64,000 nucleotides of DNA from Clostridium sp. AM34-11AC. GTDB taxonomy: Bacteria > Bacillota > Clostridia > Lachnospirales > Lachnospiraceae. Shown here piece after piece: positions 1 to 7,426 of this stretch (within the stretch, counting starts at the first letter, position 1; every line of letters begins with the position of its first letter). The notes beneath the pieces are model-generated. The model was not told the DNA's origin and made no database searches. It saw only the letters and a list, made by a program, of their open reading frames with translations. The stretch lies in the NCBI RefSeq assembly GCF_003435375.1, contig NZ_QWGL01000009.1, forward strand, positions 1-64,000. The letters are read 5' to 3'. A program made the position numbers and the translations under genes.

Positions 1-44
1 GTAAAGATGGATTTCAATATGTGGTTTTGAAGGTATGTGTGAGT

Positions 45-74
45 AGACCAGGCAGAGATGTCTGGTCTTTTTTT
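45..74 (+). terminator. Rho-independent terminator of an upstream gene
   Basis: A 7-bp stem (AGACCAG at 45-51, CTGGTCT at 62-68) with a 10-base loop is followed by a run of seven T. It would end a plus-strand transcript entering from outside the window. Confidence 0.8.
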
Positions 75-85
75 GCAAAGCGCAA

Positions 86-163
86 ATTGACACAAGAGTC
101 CTCATAGTAGTAGCTTTAAATTGGATTGACGCAAGAGTCCTCATAGTAGTAGCTTTAAATTGA
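86..163 (+). repeat. Two tandem copies of a 39-bp unit containing a terminator arm
   Basis: The units at 86-124 and 125-163 differ by essentially one base inside the shared core (CACAAGAG versus CGCAAGAG). Each carries AAGAGTCCTCATA, the left arm of the hairpin that closes at 177-189, so the left arm is present twice and the right arm once. Confidence 0.85.
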
Positions 164-194
164 TTTGAAGTGTTATTATGAGGACTCTTTTTAT
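133..194 (+). terminator. Hairpin terminator with a long loop
   Basis: AAGAGTCCTCATA at 133-145 pairs perfectly over 13 bp with TATGAGGACTCTT at 177-189, followed by TTTTATTATT. The loop is 31 bases. The first repeat unit offers an alternative left arm 39 bp upstream. It sits just beyond the end of the minus-strand HD-domain gene, but the T tract is on the plus-strand side. Confidence 0.65.
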
Positions 195-781
195 TATTCT
201 TTCACAAAACCTTTCTTGATTGCATCCTGGATCAGATGATCCGTAATTTCGTAGAGACGCTCGGAGCCGAGTTTCGTCTTGCTCTGGCGGCCGTAGACCT
301 GCTTGGAGGTGATCTGGTGCTGCTTCCAGTCATCACCGTTATTGCTGTGATTTAAGAGAAGCGGTTGAAGATTGTCCATGGCATGGGCATATTTGGATTC
401 AGATGTTTCGCAGTCCTCAAACTCGTCGAAGAGAGCGATGAGCTCATTTTTCTGATCCTCCGGTAGGATGGAGAAGATACGCTCTTTAGCAGCGTCTTCG
501 CGGGCCTTTTGGGTCTTGCGACCTTCCTCGTCGTAGGCGAAGGTGTCACCTGCATCAATCTCCACGATATCGTGGATCAGGCACATCAGCATGACCTTTG
601 CGATATCTACGGATTCATTGGAATACTCACGGAGAAGGTAGGACATGATGGCCATATGCCAGGCATGTTCTGCGTCATTTTCCCGGCGGCCATGGCCGGA
701 GAGATGTGTCTGGCGCAGGATATTCTTTTCTTTATCAATCTCAAGTACAAAATCTAACTGTTGTTTTAAACGTTTATCCAT
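194..781 (-). CDS. HD-domain phosphohydrolase, HDDC2/YfbR-like 5'-nucleotidase
   Basis: The 195-residue protein has the HD-superfamily metal pattern: H39-x-W near the N-terminus after an NDAEHAW segment, a CLIHDIVEID segment with the HD pair near residue 70, and a conserved D near residue 135. Length and motif order match the HDDC2/YfbR group, whose studied members remove phosphate from deoxynucleoside 5'-monophosphates in the cytoplasm. A strong GGGAGG ribosome site lies 8 bases before the ATG. The gene is alone on the minus strand between a plus-strand terminator and a mobile repeat. Substrate is inferred from the family only. Confidence 0.8.
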   Translation of the reverse strand: MDKRLKQQLDFVLEIDKEKNILRQTHLSGHGRRENDAEHAWHMAIMSYLLREYSNESVDIAKVMLMCLIHDIVEIDAGDTFAYDEEGRKTQKAREDAAKERIFSILPEDQKNELIALFDEFEDCETSESKYAHAMDNLQPLLLNHSNNGDDWKQHQITSKQVYGRQSKTKLGSERLYEITDHLIQDAIKKGFVKE

Positions 782-906
782 GAATGTTTGCCTCCCGATA
801 TGTAAATTGACCTATAGGGTGTGTTTTTTGATGAGTCCAGAGGATTGATGAGTTTATCCTACCAATTTATGAGAGAAAAGTACAGCGGTTTTTTAGAATG
901 GGAATT

Positions 907-1039
907 GTAACTGTTCCGTAGATCTGCGCACTTGCTGCGCAGACCGTAAGAAAACATAATCTGGAAGACAAAAATCCCATCGGTGCAGCCGATCTGAAAT
1001 GGATTTTTGCTTGTAACTATGAAGGTACTGAATAGTTGC
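907..1039 (+). mobile_element. MITE-like element, copy 1 (133 bp)
   Basis: Ends are GTAACTGTTCCGTA at 907-920 and TACTGAATAGTTGC at 1026-1039, an imperfect 14-bp terminal inverted repeat. Flanks TGGGAATT (899-906) and TGGAAGTT (1040-1047) agree at 6 of 8 bases, as an aged 8-bp target duplication would. It contains two hairpins; the first (TCTGCGC/GCGCAGA) is fully paired here. No protein is encoded. It is strongly similar along its whole length to copies at 22486 and 52748, same orientation. The region 782-1145 holds nothing else recognisable. Confidence 0.85.
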
Positions 1040-1145
1040 TGGAAGTTCAAAGCAAGGCATGAACGGGTGAGAATACTGATAAAATAAGGATAAAACATAC
1101 CGGAAAATAAAGTGTAGAAATTTTTCAAAAAATATAAAAAACGGG

Positions 1146-1174
1146 TTGACAGATGCGAAAACATATTATATAAT
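1146..1174 (+). promoter_or_regulatory. Sigma-A promoter of the tRNA cluster
   Basis: TTGACA (1146-1151), 17-bp spacer, TATAAT (1169-1174): a full consensus match. The predicted start falls at the edge of a palindrome, CTGTTCTTAAGGAACAG at 1179-1195, so the primary transcript would begin in a hairpin before tRNA-Asn. Confidence 0.9.
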
Positions 1175-1214
1175 AGCACTGTTCTTAAGGAACAGCTAAG
1201 AACAAAGGAAATAT

Positions 1215-1287
1215 TCCTCGATAGCTCAGTCGGTAGAGCACGCGGCTGTTAACCGCGCTGTCGTAGGTTCGAGTCCTACTCGGGGAG
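1215..1287 (+). tRNA. tRNA-Asn (GTT)
   Basis: Cloverleaf with acceptor TCCTCGA/TCGGGGA, anticodon loop CTGTTAA (GTT) and T-loop GGTTCGAGTCC. No CCA is encoded. First gene of the seven-tRNA cluster. Confidence 0.97.
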
Positions 1288-1340
1288 TTTTTATTTTGCC
1301 AGTTTCATGGATATGAGCTTCTGGTACAAATAATGAACGC

Positions 1341-1412
1341 GGCCCCATGGTCAAGCGGTTAAGACATCGCCCTTTCACGGCGGTAACAGGGGTCCGAATC
1401 CCCTTGGGGTCA
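1341..1412 (+). tRNA. tRNA-Glu (TTC)
   Basis: Acceptor GGCCCCA/TGGGGTC, anticodon loop CTTTCAC (TTC), T-arm GGGGTCCGAATCCCC. No encoded CCA; 53 bases after tRNA-Asn. Confidence 0.97.
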
Positions 1413-1419
1413 TTGATGT

Positions 1420-1492
1420 GCCGATGTGGCTCAATTGGCAGAGCAGCTGATTTGTAATCAGCAGGTTATCGGTTCGAGTCCGATCATCGGCT
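1420..1492 (+). tRNA. tRNA-Thr (TGT)
   Basis: Acceptor GCCGATG/CATCGGC, anticodon loop TTTGTAA (TGT), T-loop GGTTCGAGTCC. No encoded CCA; starts 7 bases after tRNA-Glu. Confidence 0.97.
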
Positions 1493-1509
1493 TTTAGTCC
1501 TAAACTTAT

Positions 1510-1583
1510 GGACCTTTAGCTCAGTTGGTTAGAGCAACCGGCTCATAACCGGTCGGTCCCGGGTTCAAGTCCCTGAAGGTCCA
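1510..1583 (+). tRNA. tRNA with CAT anticodon: elongator Met or Ile2 (lysidine)
   Basis: Acceptor GGACCTT/AAGGTCC and anticodon loop CTCATAA. It is not an initiator: position 1 pairs with 72 and the anticodon stem lacks three G-C pairs in a row next to the loop. The GGACCTTTAGCTCAG beginning resembles Firmicute tRNA-Ile(CAU), so it may be read by TilS and decode AUA. Sequence alone does not settle Met versus Ile2. Confidence 0.9.
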
Positions 1584-1623
1584 CTCTACCTGGTAAAAGG
1601 TTCATACAACTGATAAAATATTT

Positions 1624-1697
1624 GGCCCGGTGGCTCAGCTGGTTAGAGCGCCGCCCTGTCACGGCGGAGGTCGTGGGTTCGAATCCCATCCGGGTCG
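1624..1697 (+). tRNA. tRNA-Asp (GTC)
   Basis: Acceptor GGCCCGG/CCGGGTC with discriminator G, anticodon loop CTGTCAC (GTC), T-loop GGTTCGAATCC. No encoded CCA. Confidence 0.97.
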
Positions 1698-1732
1698 TTT
1701 CCTTGGAAATAAGGATTATTAATTTCATATCT

Positions 1733-1805
1733 GGGATCTTAGCTCAGCTGGGAGAGCATCTGCCTTACAAGCAGAGGGTCATAGGTTCGAGCCCTATAGG
1801 TCCCA
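1733..1805 (+). tRNA. tRNA-Val (TAC)
   Basis: Acceptor GGGATCT/AGGTCCC (one G-T pair), anticodon loop CTTACAA (TAC), T-loop GGTTCGAGCC. No encoded CCA. Confidence 0.97.
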
Positions 1806-1842
1806 TTTGATGGGAAACCATCATCGACATATTTATATGTCT

Positions 1843-1926
1843 GCCGGTGTGGCGGAATAGGCAGACGCAAGGGACTTAAAATCCCTCGGGGGCAACCCCG
1901 TACCGGTTCAAGTCCGGTCACCGGCA
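1843..1926 (+). tRNA. tRNA-Leu (TAA)
   Basis: Class II tRNA of 84 bases with a long variable arm (CGGGGGCAACCCCG), acceptor GCCGGTG/CACCGGC and anticodon loop CTTAAAA (TAA). Last gene of the cluster, followed directly by a terminator. Confidence 0.97.
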
Positions 1927-1929
1927 TGA

Positions 1930-1959
1930 AAAGAGCTTGTTTTGCAAGCTCTTTTTTTG
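1930..1959 (+). terminator. Terminator of the tRNA cluster
   Basis: AAAGAGCTTG pairs with CAAGCTCTTT around a 4-base loop and runs into seven T. It ends the tRNA transcript 3 bases after tRNA-Leu and rules out the longer ATG at 1942 as a real azlC start. Confidence 0.93.
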
Positions 1960-2040
1960 TTTAACGAAAAACCCGAATTATGGGAGCGTGATGGAGATGA
2001 ACAGGAGAGATCTCGAAATAATATGGATAGGAGAACAGAT

Positions 2041-2733
2041 ATGACATTTCGATATGCGTTGAAACGATCAATTCCGGTAATGGCGGGATATATCGTTCTG
2101 GGAATCGGATTTGGAATGCTGCTGGGAGCGAAGGGCTACGGCATCACCTGGGCGCTCGCGATGAGTGTGTTCATTTATGCGGGGTCAATGCAGTATGTGG
2201 CAATTGATCTGATAACAGGTGGCGCATCGCTGATCTCAGCGGCGCTTATGACACTGATGGTCAACGCAAGACATTTATTTTATGGAATCTCCATGCTGGA
2301 ACGATATAAGGACACAAAACCATATAAGCCGTATTTGATCTTTGCGCTTACGGATGAGACGTATTCGCTGGTGTGCAGTGGAGATGTACCGGAGGGGGTC
2401 GAGGAGAAGAAATATTTCTTCCTTGTCTCGCTGTTGAACCAGATTTACTGGGTAATTGGAAGCGTGATGGGATCGGTGCTCGGGAGTGTATTGAATATCA
2501 ATACGGAAGGGATCGATTTCTCGATGACAGCTCTGTTTCTGGTGGTATTTACGGAACAGTGGATGAGCACGAAGGATCACAGAAGCGCCGTTGCAGGTGT
2601 TGCTGCATCCGTGATCTGTCTGTTGATCTTTGGGGCATCAGCCTTTCTGATCCCGTCGATGATCTCTATCACGGTGATTTTGACGCTGATGCGTGGGAGT
2701 AAGAAAACTGAGAGCAGCCAGATGACGGCATAA
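2041..2733 (+). CDS. azlC: Branched-chain amino acid exporter, large subunit AzlC
   Basis: A 230-residue integral membrane protein with several hydrophobic helices, starting with the AzlC-family pattern FRYALKRSIPVMAGYIVLG and containing the conserved YAGSMQY and NARHLFYG segments. AzlC works with the small subunit AzlD to export branched-chain amino acids or analogues. The ATG at 2041 was chosen because a GGAGA site lies 6 bases upstream and family members begin here; upstream in-frame ATGs at 1942 and 2023 overlap the tRNA terminator or lack a ribosome site. AzlD follows after a 143-base gap that holds a repeat, an unusually wide gap for this pair. Confidence 0.9.
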   Translation: MTFRYALKRSIPVMAGYIVLGIGFGMLLGAKGYGITWALAMSVFIYAGSMQYVAIDLITGGASLISAALMTLMVNARHLFYGISMLERYKDTKPYKPYLIFALTDETYSLVCSGDVPEGVEEKKYFFLVSLLNQIYWVIGSVMGSVLGSVLNINTEGIDFSMTALFLVVFTEQWMSTKDHRSAVAGVAASVICLLIFGASAFLIPSMISITVILTLMRGSKKTESSQMTA

Positions 2734-2796
2734 TTCATGACATTTTCCGAAGGACAGGAAATAGTATGAAAACAGTGCCCAGGTTGCTGCACACGG

Positions 2797-2844
2797 GTAG
2801 GAAATTTCCGAACTGAAAATTCCGTACAATACAGCGGTAGCAGT
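2797..2844 (+). repeat. Intergenic repeat B, copy 1
   Basis: Shares a 17-base identical core, GAACTGAAAATTCCGTA, plus flanking TAGGAA-TTTCC and ATAC-GGTAG-CAGT blocks with 62301-62347. The core sits in a hairpin (GGAAATTT/AAAATTCC). It occupies the gap between azlC and azlD. Its 3' flank TGGATTTTGCTTG resembles part of the MITE at 1004-1017. Confidence 0.6.
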
Positions 2845-2876
2845 GGATTTTGCTTGATTTAGGAGGAATAGAGAGG

Positions 2877-3200
2877 ATGGATTTGAGGGCGGTCACACTG
2901 ATCGCGGTATGCGTTGCAGTAACGATTGTTTTAAGATTTCTTCCGTTTGTGATATTCGGCAGGAAGAAGGAGATCCCCGGATACATTACATATTTATCGG
3001 GAGTTCTTCCGTATGCGATCATGGGGATGCTGGTGGTGTACTGCCTGAAAAATGTGAGCTTTTTTGCGGGATCTCATGGAATTCCGGAGATTGCAGCTTC
3101 CGCAGTGGTTGTCGGGCTGCATGTATGGAAGAGGAATACACTGCTCAGTATTGCGGCAGGAACTGTACTTTATATGTTTTTGATTCAGGCCGTATTTTAG
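2877..3200 (+). CDS. azlD: Branched-chain amino acid exporter, small subunit AzlD
   Basis: A 107-residue, four-helix protein of the AzlD family (IVLRFLPFVIFG, ISYLSGVLPYAIMGMLVVY-like segments, HVWKRNTLLSI). It is the obligate partner of AzlC. The ATG at 2877 has an AGGAGGA site 9 bases upstream; the ATG at 2850 has none. After the stop a hairpin with 8-bp perfect arms (TGATCATG at 3227-3234, CATGATCA at 3238-3245) lies without a T run. Conservative family calls in this small subunit rest on the pairing with AzlC as well as sequence. Confidence 0.87.
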   Translation: MDLRAVTLIAVCVAVTIVLRFLPFVIFGRKKEIPGYITYLSGVLPYAIMGMLVVYCLKNVSFFAGSHGIPEIAASAVVVGLHVWKRNTLLSIAAGTVLYMFLIQAVF

Positions 3201-3330
3201 GATAAGAGGAGAAAGCTCTGGAATTGTGATCATGGGTCATGATCAGTCTGCGGTGGTGCTGGAACTGCAATTTAGTATTCTGAATTGAGGGATAATTTCA
3301 GACAGAAGGAACAAGATAACGGTATATTAC

Positions 3331-3359
3331 TTGAGATATTAAAAAAATTATGATATGAT
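3331..3359 (+). promoter_or_regulatory. Sigma-A promoter of the NimA-like gene
   Basis: TTGAGA (3331-3336), 17-bp spacer of mostly A/T, TATGAT (3354-3359). It starts a transcript of about 115 untranslated bases before the ATG at 3482. The rest of 3201-3481 shows no gene. Confidence 0.65.
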
Positions 3360-3481
3360 AGTCTCATCTTACGGGAAGTCTGGCGGATGGCACTGAATGC
3401 GGAATTTCGATGAAAATCCTGAAGGATCGAAATGGAGAATGGCAAAAGTGTAGGATCTTTATGACTGGAATGGAGGTCTGG

Positions 3482-3964
3482 ATGAGACGAAGTGACAGAG
3501 AATTGAAGGACATGGCTGATATTGTGGCGATCGCGAAACGGGAGACTGTGTGCACCGTTGCGTTCCACGATGAGTCATGTCCTTATTTAATTCCATTGAA
3601 TTATGGTGCAGAAGTGGAAGAAGGAAAGCTGGTTCTGTATTTTCACGGAGCGAAGGAAGGGACGAAGATTGATAAGATCAGAGAGAATCCTCAGGTTTCA
3701 TATTGTATTTACGGGAAAAATAGCCTGAAGATCGATTATGACGCAGCCTGCAAGTCGACGACAAGCTTTGAGAGCATCTGCGGAAACGGAACTGCATATT
3801 TCGTGGAAGATCTCACATCGAAGAAAAAAGCTTTGGCGAGCCTCATGAATCAGATGAGTCAGAAGAAGGCATTCGAAGAGAACTCGTTCGCGGAGGCAAT
3901 GGTGAACGCAGTGACGGTCTGGAAGATCGTAACTGAGAACGTCACTGGAAAAAGACATGAATAA
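3482..3964 (+). CDS. Pyridoxamine 5'-phosphate oxidase-like flavoprotein, NimA type
   Basis: A 160-residue split-barrel FMN-binding protein. It begins MRRSDREL, then has CTVAFHDESCPYLIPLNYG and LYFHGAKEGTKID, typical of the NimA/5-nitroimidazole-reductase-like group, in which the H of FHGA lies near the flavin. A GGAGG site is 6 bases before ATG 3482; the longer in-frame start at 3410 has no good site. Members are small redox proteins, some of which detoxify nitroimidazoles, but most lack a known role. The gene is monocistronic or read with the AbgB pair 119 bases downstream. Confidence 0.82.
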   Translation: MRRSDRELKDMADIVAIAKRETVCTVAFHDESCPYLIPLNYGAEVEEGKLVLYFHGAKEGTKIDKIRENPQVSYCIYGKNSLKIDYDAACKSTTSFESICGNGTAYFVEDLTSKKKALASLMNQMSQKKAFEENSFAEAMVNAVTVWKIVTENVTGKRHE

Positions 3965-4083
3965 CATGAGGGGCGGGTGTGTGCACGAACGGAAGCCCAT
4001 GTGGGACAAAGAGGTGAAGAGAGCCGGAAACGTGCCTGTACGGTTCTGATGGATAAGGGAAACATAGAAAGGAGCATATACAT

Positions 4084-5520
4084 ATGGGAACAGATTTTAG
4101 AAAAGAGATCGGCACGACGATCGATCAGAGACGCGATGAATATACAAAAATCAGTGACGCGATCTGGGGTTTTGCGGAGCCGAGATTTCAGGAGTACGAG
4201 TCCACGAAGCTTCAGCAGGAGTTCTTAAAAGCGAGAGGATTTTCCGTCAAGGCAGATCTCGCAGGAGAAGAGACCGCATTTATCGCGGAATGGGGAAGCG
4301 GAAAGCCGATCCTCGCATTTTTAGGTGAGTTTGACGCACTTTCCAGCCTTCAGCAGGAGGCAGACTGCACAGAACGTCACCCGATCGAGGGAAAGACAAA
4401 CGGACATGGCTGTGGTCATCACCTTCTCGGAACAGCGTCGGTAGCGGCTGTTGATGCGTTAAAAACTTATATGGAAGAGAATCGCATGAGCGGAACGATC
4501 CGTTACTATGGCTGTCCGGCGGAGGAAAATGCGGGTGGAAAGGCATATCTGGTCCGGGATGGATATTTTGATGATTGTGATATCGCGATTACCTGGCATC
4601 CATACACAATGAATAAAGTTATGAAGGGCGGATTCCATCTGGCAAACTTCCGGGCATTCTTTACCTTCCACGGAATCTCATCCCATGCGGCCGGGGCGCC
4701 GGAGCTTGGACGTTCCGCGCTGGATGCCGTTGAGATCATGGATATCGGTGTGAACTATATGAGAGAGCATATGATCGATGCAGCGAGAGTTCACGGCGCG
4801 ATCACAAACTCCGGCGGAATCGCTCCGAACGTGATCCCGGCTGAGGCACAGATCCTCTATGCGATCCGTGCACCAAAGGTAACACAGGTCAAGAAGCTTT
4901 ATGAGCGGATGTGCGATATTGCAAAGGGCGCGGCTCTGATCACAGGCACGACCGTTGATATCAAGCAGGTTGCAGCATATTCCAACCTGATCAATAATGA
5001 TACACTGGCGGATCTTGTTCAGGAGAATCTGGAGCATGTGGTTCCGATCGGCTATACGGAGGAAGAGCTTGCATATGCAAAGAAATTCCAGGGTGTGATC
5101 ACAGAGCTGGATAAAGAAGGAATGAAGGATCAGGCGGCAGTGATCGGAGGAAAAGAGCATAAACAGGAGCTCTTAGAGCAGCCGATGTGGGATCTTATTG
5201 TCGATAAAAACAGTGCTTACGGCGGTGGCGGCTCCACGGACGTCGGAGATGTCAGCTGGGTCGTTCCGACAGCACAGGTCTATACCAGCTGTTACGCAGC
5301 AGGTACAGCGCTTCATTCCTGGCAGGCTGTTGCACAGGGAAAATCTTCGATTGCTCATAAAGGGATGTTGGCGGCAGCGAAGGTTATGGCGTATGTCGGC
5401 GCGGAACTTCTTCTGAATCCGGAATTAATTGAGAAGGCAAAGGCAGACTGGAAGGAAGAGCTCGACGGAGAGACATATCCGAATCCGCTTCCGGCAGATT
5501 TAAAACCATCGATCTGGTAA
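4084..5520 (+). CDS. M20 family amidohydrolase, AbgB-like (copy 1)
   Basis: The 478-residue protein has the M20D two-domain plan: a catalytic domain split by a dimerisation domain (about residues 185-300). Metal ligands are visible in NGHGCGHHLLG (C and H), PAEENAGGKA (E pair), ITWHP (H) and GTALHSW (H). Best match in type is the p-aminobenzoyl-glutamate hydrolase B subunit, although many members act on other N-acyl or amidated amino acids. AGGAG lies 9 bases before the ATG. The next gene is a tandem paralogue of identical length, with long stretches of identical sequence. A hairpin (AGGCAGTC at 5532, GACTGCCT at 5575) separates the two. No AbgA partner or AbgT transporter is in the window. 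Confidence 0.87.
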   Translation: MGTDFRKEIGTTIDQRRDEYTKISDAIWGFAEPRFQEYESTKLQQEFLKARGFSVKADLAGEETAFIAEWGSGKPILAFLGEFDALSSLQQEADCTERHPIEGKTNGHGCGHHLLGTASVAAVDALKTYMEENRMSGTIRYYGCPAEENAGGKAYLVRDGYFDDCDIAITWHPYTMNKVMKGGFHLANFRAFFTFHGISSHAAGAPELGRSALDAVEIMDIGVNYMREHMIDAARVHGAITNSGGIAPNVIPAEAQILYAIRAPKVTQVKKLYERMCDIAKGAALITGTTVDIKQVAAYSNLINNDTLADLVQENLEHVVPIGYTEEELAYAKKFQGVITELDKEGMKDQAAVIGGKEHKQELLEQPMWDLIVDKNSAYGGGGSTDVGDVSWVVPTAQVYTSCYAAGTALHSWQAVAQGKSSIAHKGMLAAAKVMAYVGAELLLNPELIEKAKADWKEELDGETYPNPLPADLKPSIW

Positions 5521-5690
5521 TAGGATAGATCAGGCAGTCGGAATGAGAACCATCAAGGGCGATGGTTTTCAGAAGACTGCCTAAAAAAATAGGTATAACA
5601 AGCTTCTGCTTATGGAAGTGTTGCACATAGTGCCTGTTGATGGAAATGTGTGTGGCAGGAACAAGGATTACACAGGAAGGAGTGGACAGC

Positions 5691-7127
5691 ATGGAAACAA
5701 AGAATCAAGATAGAATTTCTGAACTGGTGGAGAAACAGAAGGACACATATACATCTATGGCGGATGAGATCTGGGGATATGCGGAACCTCGTTTTCAGGA
5801 ATATGAATCTTCGAGGGTACAACAGGAATACCTTGCGTCTCGCGGATTTTCAATCCGGGCTGACCTTGCCGGAGAGAAGACAGCGTTTATTGCCGAGTGG
5901 GGAAGCGGAAAGCCGGTCCTCGCATTTCTTGGTGAGTTTGACGCTCTTTCCAGTCTTCAGCAGGAAGCAGACTGCACGGAGCGTCGTCCGATCGCAGGAA
6001 AAACAGATGGACATGGCTGTGGCCACCATCTTCTCGGAACGGCATCTGTGGCGGCTGTCGATGCACTAAAGTCCTATATGGAAGAAAAAGACCTGAAGGG
6101 AACGATCCGCTACTATGGCTGTCCGGCGGAGGAGAATGCGGGCGGAAAGGCATATCTGGTCCGGGACGGATATTTCAATGACTGTGATATCGCTATCACC
6201 TGGCATCCAAGCACGACGAACAAAACAATGGGAGACGATAAATTCCTTGCCAATTTCCGTGTGTTCTTTACCTTCCATGGAATCTCCTCCCATGCGGCGG
6301 GAGCGCCGGAGCTTGGACGTTCTGCGCTGGATGCAGTGGAGATCATGGACATTGGCGTGAATTATATGCGAGAGCATATGATCGACGCAGCGAGAGTTCA
6401 TGGTGCGATCACAAACACCGGTGGAATTGCCCCGAATGTGATTCCAGCGGAGGCACAGGTACTCTATGCGATCCGCGCACCAAAGGTAACTCAGGTCAAA
6501 AAGCTTTATGAGCGGATGTGCGATATCGCGAAGGGCGCGGCGCTGATCACGGGAACGACTGTGGATATTCGTCAGGTTGCCGCTTATTCCAACGTGATCG
6601 GAAATGATGTTCTGGAAGAGGTCATGGACAAAAATCTTGACCATTTTATTCCGATCGGATATACGGAAGAGGAGCTGGCGTACGCGGGAAAATTCAAAGA
6701 GGTCGTTACGGAGTTAGACAAAGAGGGCTTAAAGGACATGATCGCTCATGTCGTTGAAAAGGACAAGCGGAAGGAAGTCCTGGATATGCCACTGTTGGAT
6801 TTTAAACTGGACCGGAGCGAATCATATGGCGGTGGTGGCTCTACCGATGTCGGTGATGTGAGCTGGGTGGTTCCGACGGTGCAGACAAATGTGTGCTGCT
6901 ATGCGGCAGGAACAGCACTTCATTCCTGGCAGGCTGTTGCTCAGGGAAAGGCAAGTGTTGCCCATAAGGGCATGCTGACGGCGGCAAAAGTCATGGCATG
7001 CACAGGAGCGGATCTTCTGGAAAATCCGGAGCTCATCAAAAAGGCTCATAAGGACTGGTTGGAAGAGCTGGACGGTGAAACATATCCGAATCCGCTTCCG
7101 AAGGATGCAAAACCGGAACTCTGGTAA
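5691..7127 (+). CDS. M20 family amidohydrolase, AbgB-like (copy 2)
   Basis: A second 478-residue M20D enzyme with the same motifs (GHGCGHHL, PAEENAGGKA, TWHP, GTALHSW). It differs from copy 1 mainly at the N-terminal 25 residues, around residues 180-188 (STTNKTMGDDKF) and in the 310-385 region, which in this fold lies close to the substrate side. The ATG at 5691 has AGGAAGGAG 9 bases upstream and gives a protein aligning end to end with copy 1; the longer start at 5637 adds residues with no counterpart. The arrangement is a tandem duplication followed by divergence, suggesting two related but not identical substrates. Confidence 0.88.
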   Translation: METKNQDRISELVEKQKDTYTSMADEIWGYAEPRFQEYESSRVQQEYLASRGFSIRADLAGEKTAFIAEWGSGKPVLAFLGEFDALSSLQQEADCTERRPIAGKTDGHGCGHHLLGTASVAAVDALKSYMEEKDLKGTIRYYGCPAEENAGGKAYLVRDGYFNDCDIAITWHPSTTNKTMGDDKFLANFRVFFTFHGISSHAAGAPELGRSALDAVEIMDIGVNYMREHMIDAARVHGAITNTGGIAPNVIPAEAQVLYAIRAPKVTQVKKLYERMCDIAKGAALITGTTVDIRQVAAYSNVIGNDVLEEVMDKNLDHFIPIGYTEEELAYAGKFKEVVTELDKEGLKDMIAHVVEKDKRKEVLDMPLLDFKLDRSESYGGGGSTDVGDVSWVVPTVQTNVCCYAAGTALHSWQAVAQGKASVAHKGMLTAAKVMACTGADLLENPELIKKAHKDWLEELDGETYPNPLPKDAKPELW

Positions 7128-7162
7128 AAACATAGTCATTTTTTAGATATTTTAGCGTTAGG

Positions 7163-7208
7163 AAAAAGCTCCAGGAGAATCAGATATGGATTCTCCGGGG
7201 GCTTTTTG
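7163..7208 (+). terminator. Terminator of the AbgB pair
   Basis: AAAAAGCTCC-GGAGAATC pairs with GATTCTCC-GGGGGCTTTTT, a long two-part stem ending in T. It closes the transcript 36 bases after the second AbgB-like stop. Confidence 0.88.
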
Positions 7209-7426
7209 CATATAGTACAAATTGAATATAATTTCAGTATATTATATCGTATTCGCAAAAATTATATATAATATTCGAATTAAGCATTAGACGATATAAA
7301 AATTGATATTGTATAATATGCTTAAATACTGAGGACAAAAATAATTATTTTACAACAAAACAGACAAATACACAAGAAATGGATCGTGCCCAAATGAATG
7401 GGGAAAGAAGAAGGGAAAATTAGAAC
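7209..7426 (+). promoter_or_regulatory. AT-rich upstream region of the peptidase gene
   Basis: About 218 bases, markedly richer in A/T than neighbours. It holds an inverted repeat TATATCGT (7243-7250) / ACGATATA (7291-7298) and a good -10, TATAAT at 7312-7317, with only a poor -35 (TTAGAC, 19-bp spacing). It is likely the regulated promoter of the 7427 gene. Confidence 0.4.

Noticed and set aside
859-1179. Minus-strand 106-codon open frame
   Set aside because: It is a translation of the MITE and adjacent promoter region; similar frames appear over the other MITE copies and none has a ribosome site or protein-like conservation.
1543-1927. Open frames of about 60 codons across the tRNA cluster
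   Set aside because: They run through tRNA genes and are shadows of structured RNA.
2275-2829. Minus-strand frames opposite azlC
   Set aside because: No ribosome sites and no recognisable families; explained by azlC codon usage.
4678-5160. 160-codon minus-strand frame inside the first AbgB-like gene, with a counterpart in the second
   Set aside because: Appears in both copies only because the paralogues are similar; no start signal and no family.
5532-5582. Hairpin between the two AbgB-like genes as a terminator
   Set aside because: The AGGCAGTC/GACTGCCT stem is followed by an A run, not T, on the plus strand; it is more likely an mRNA structure between co-transcribed genes.
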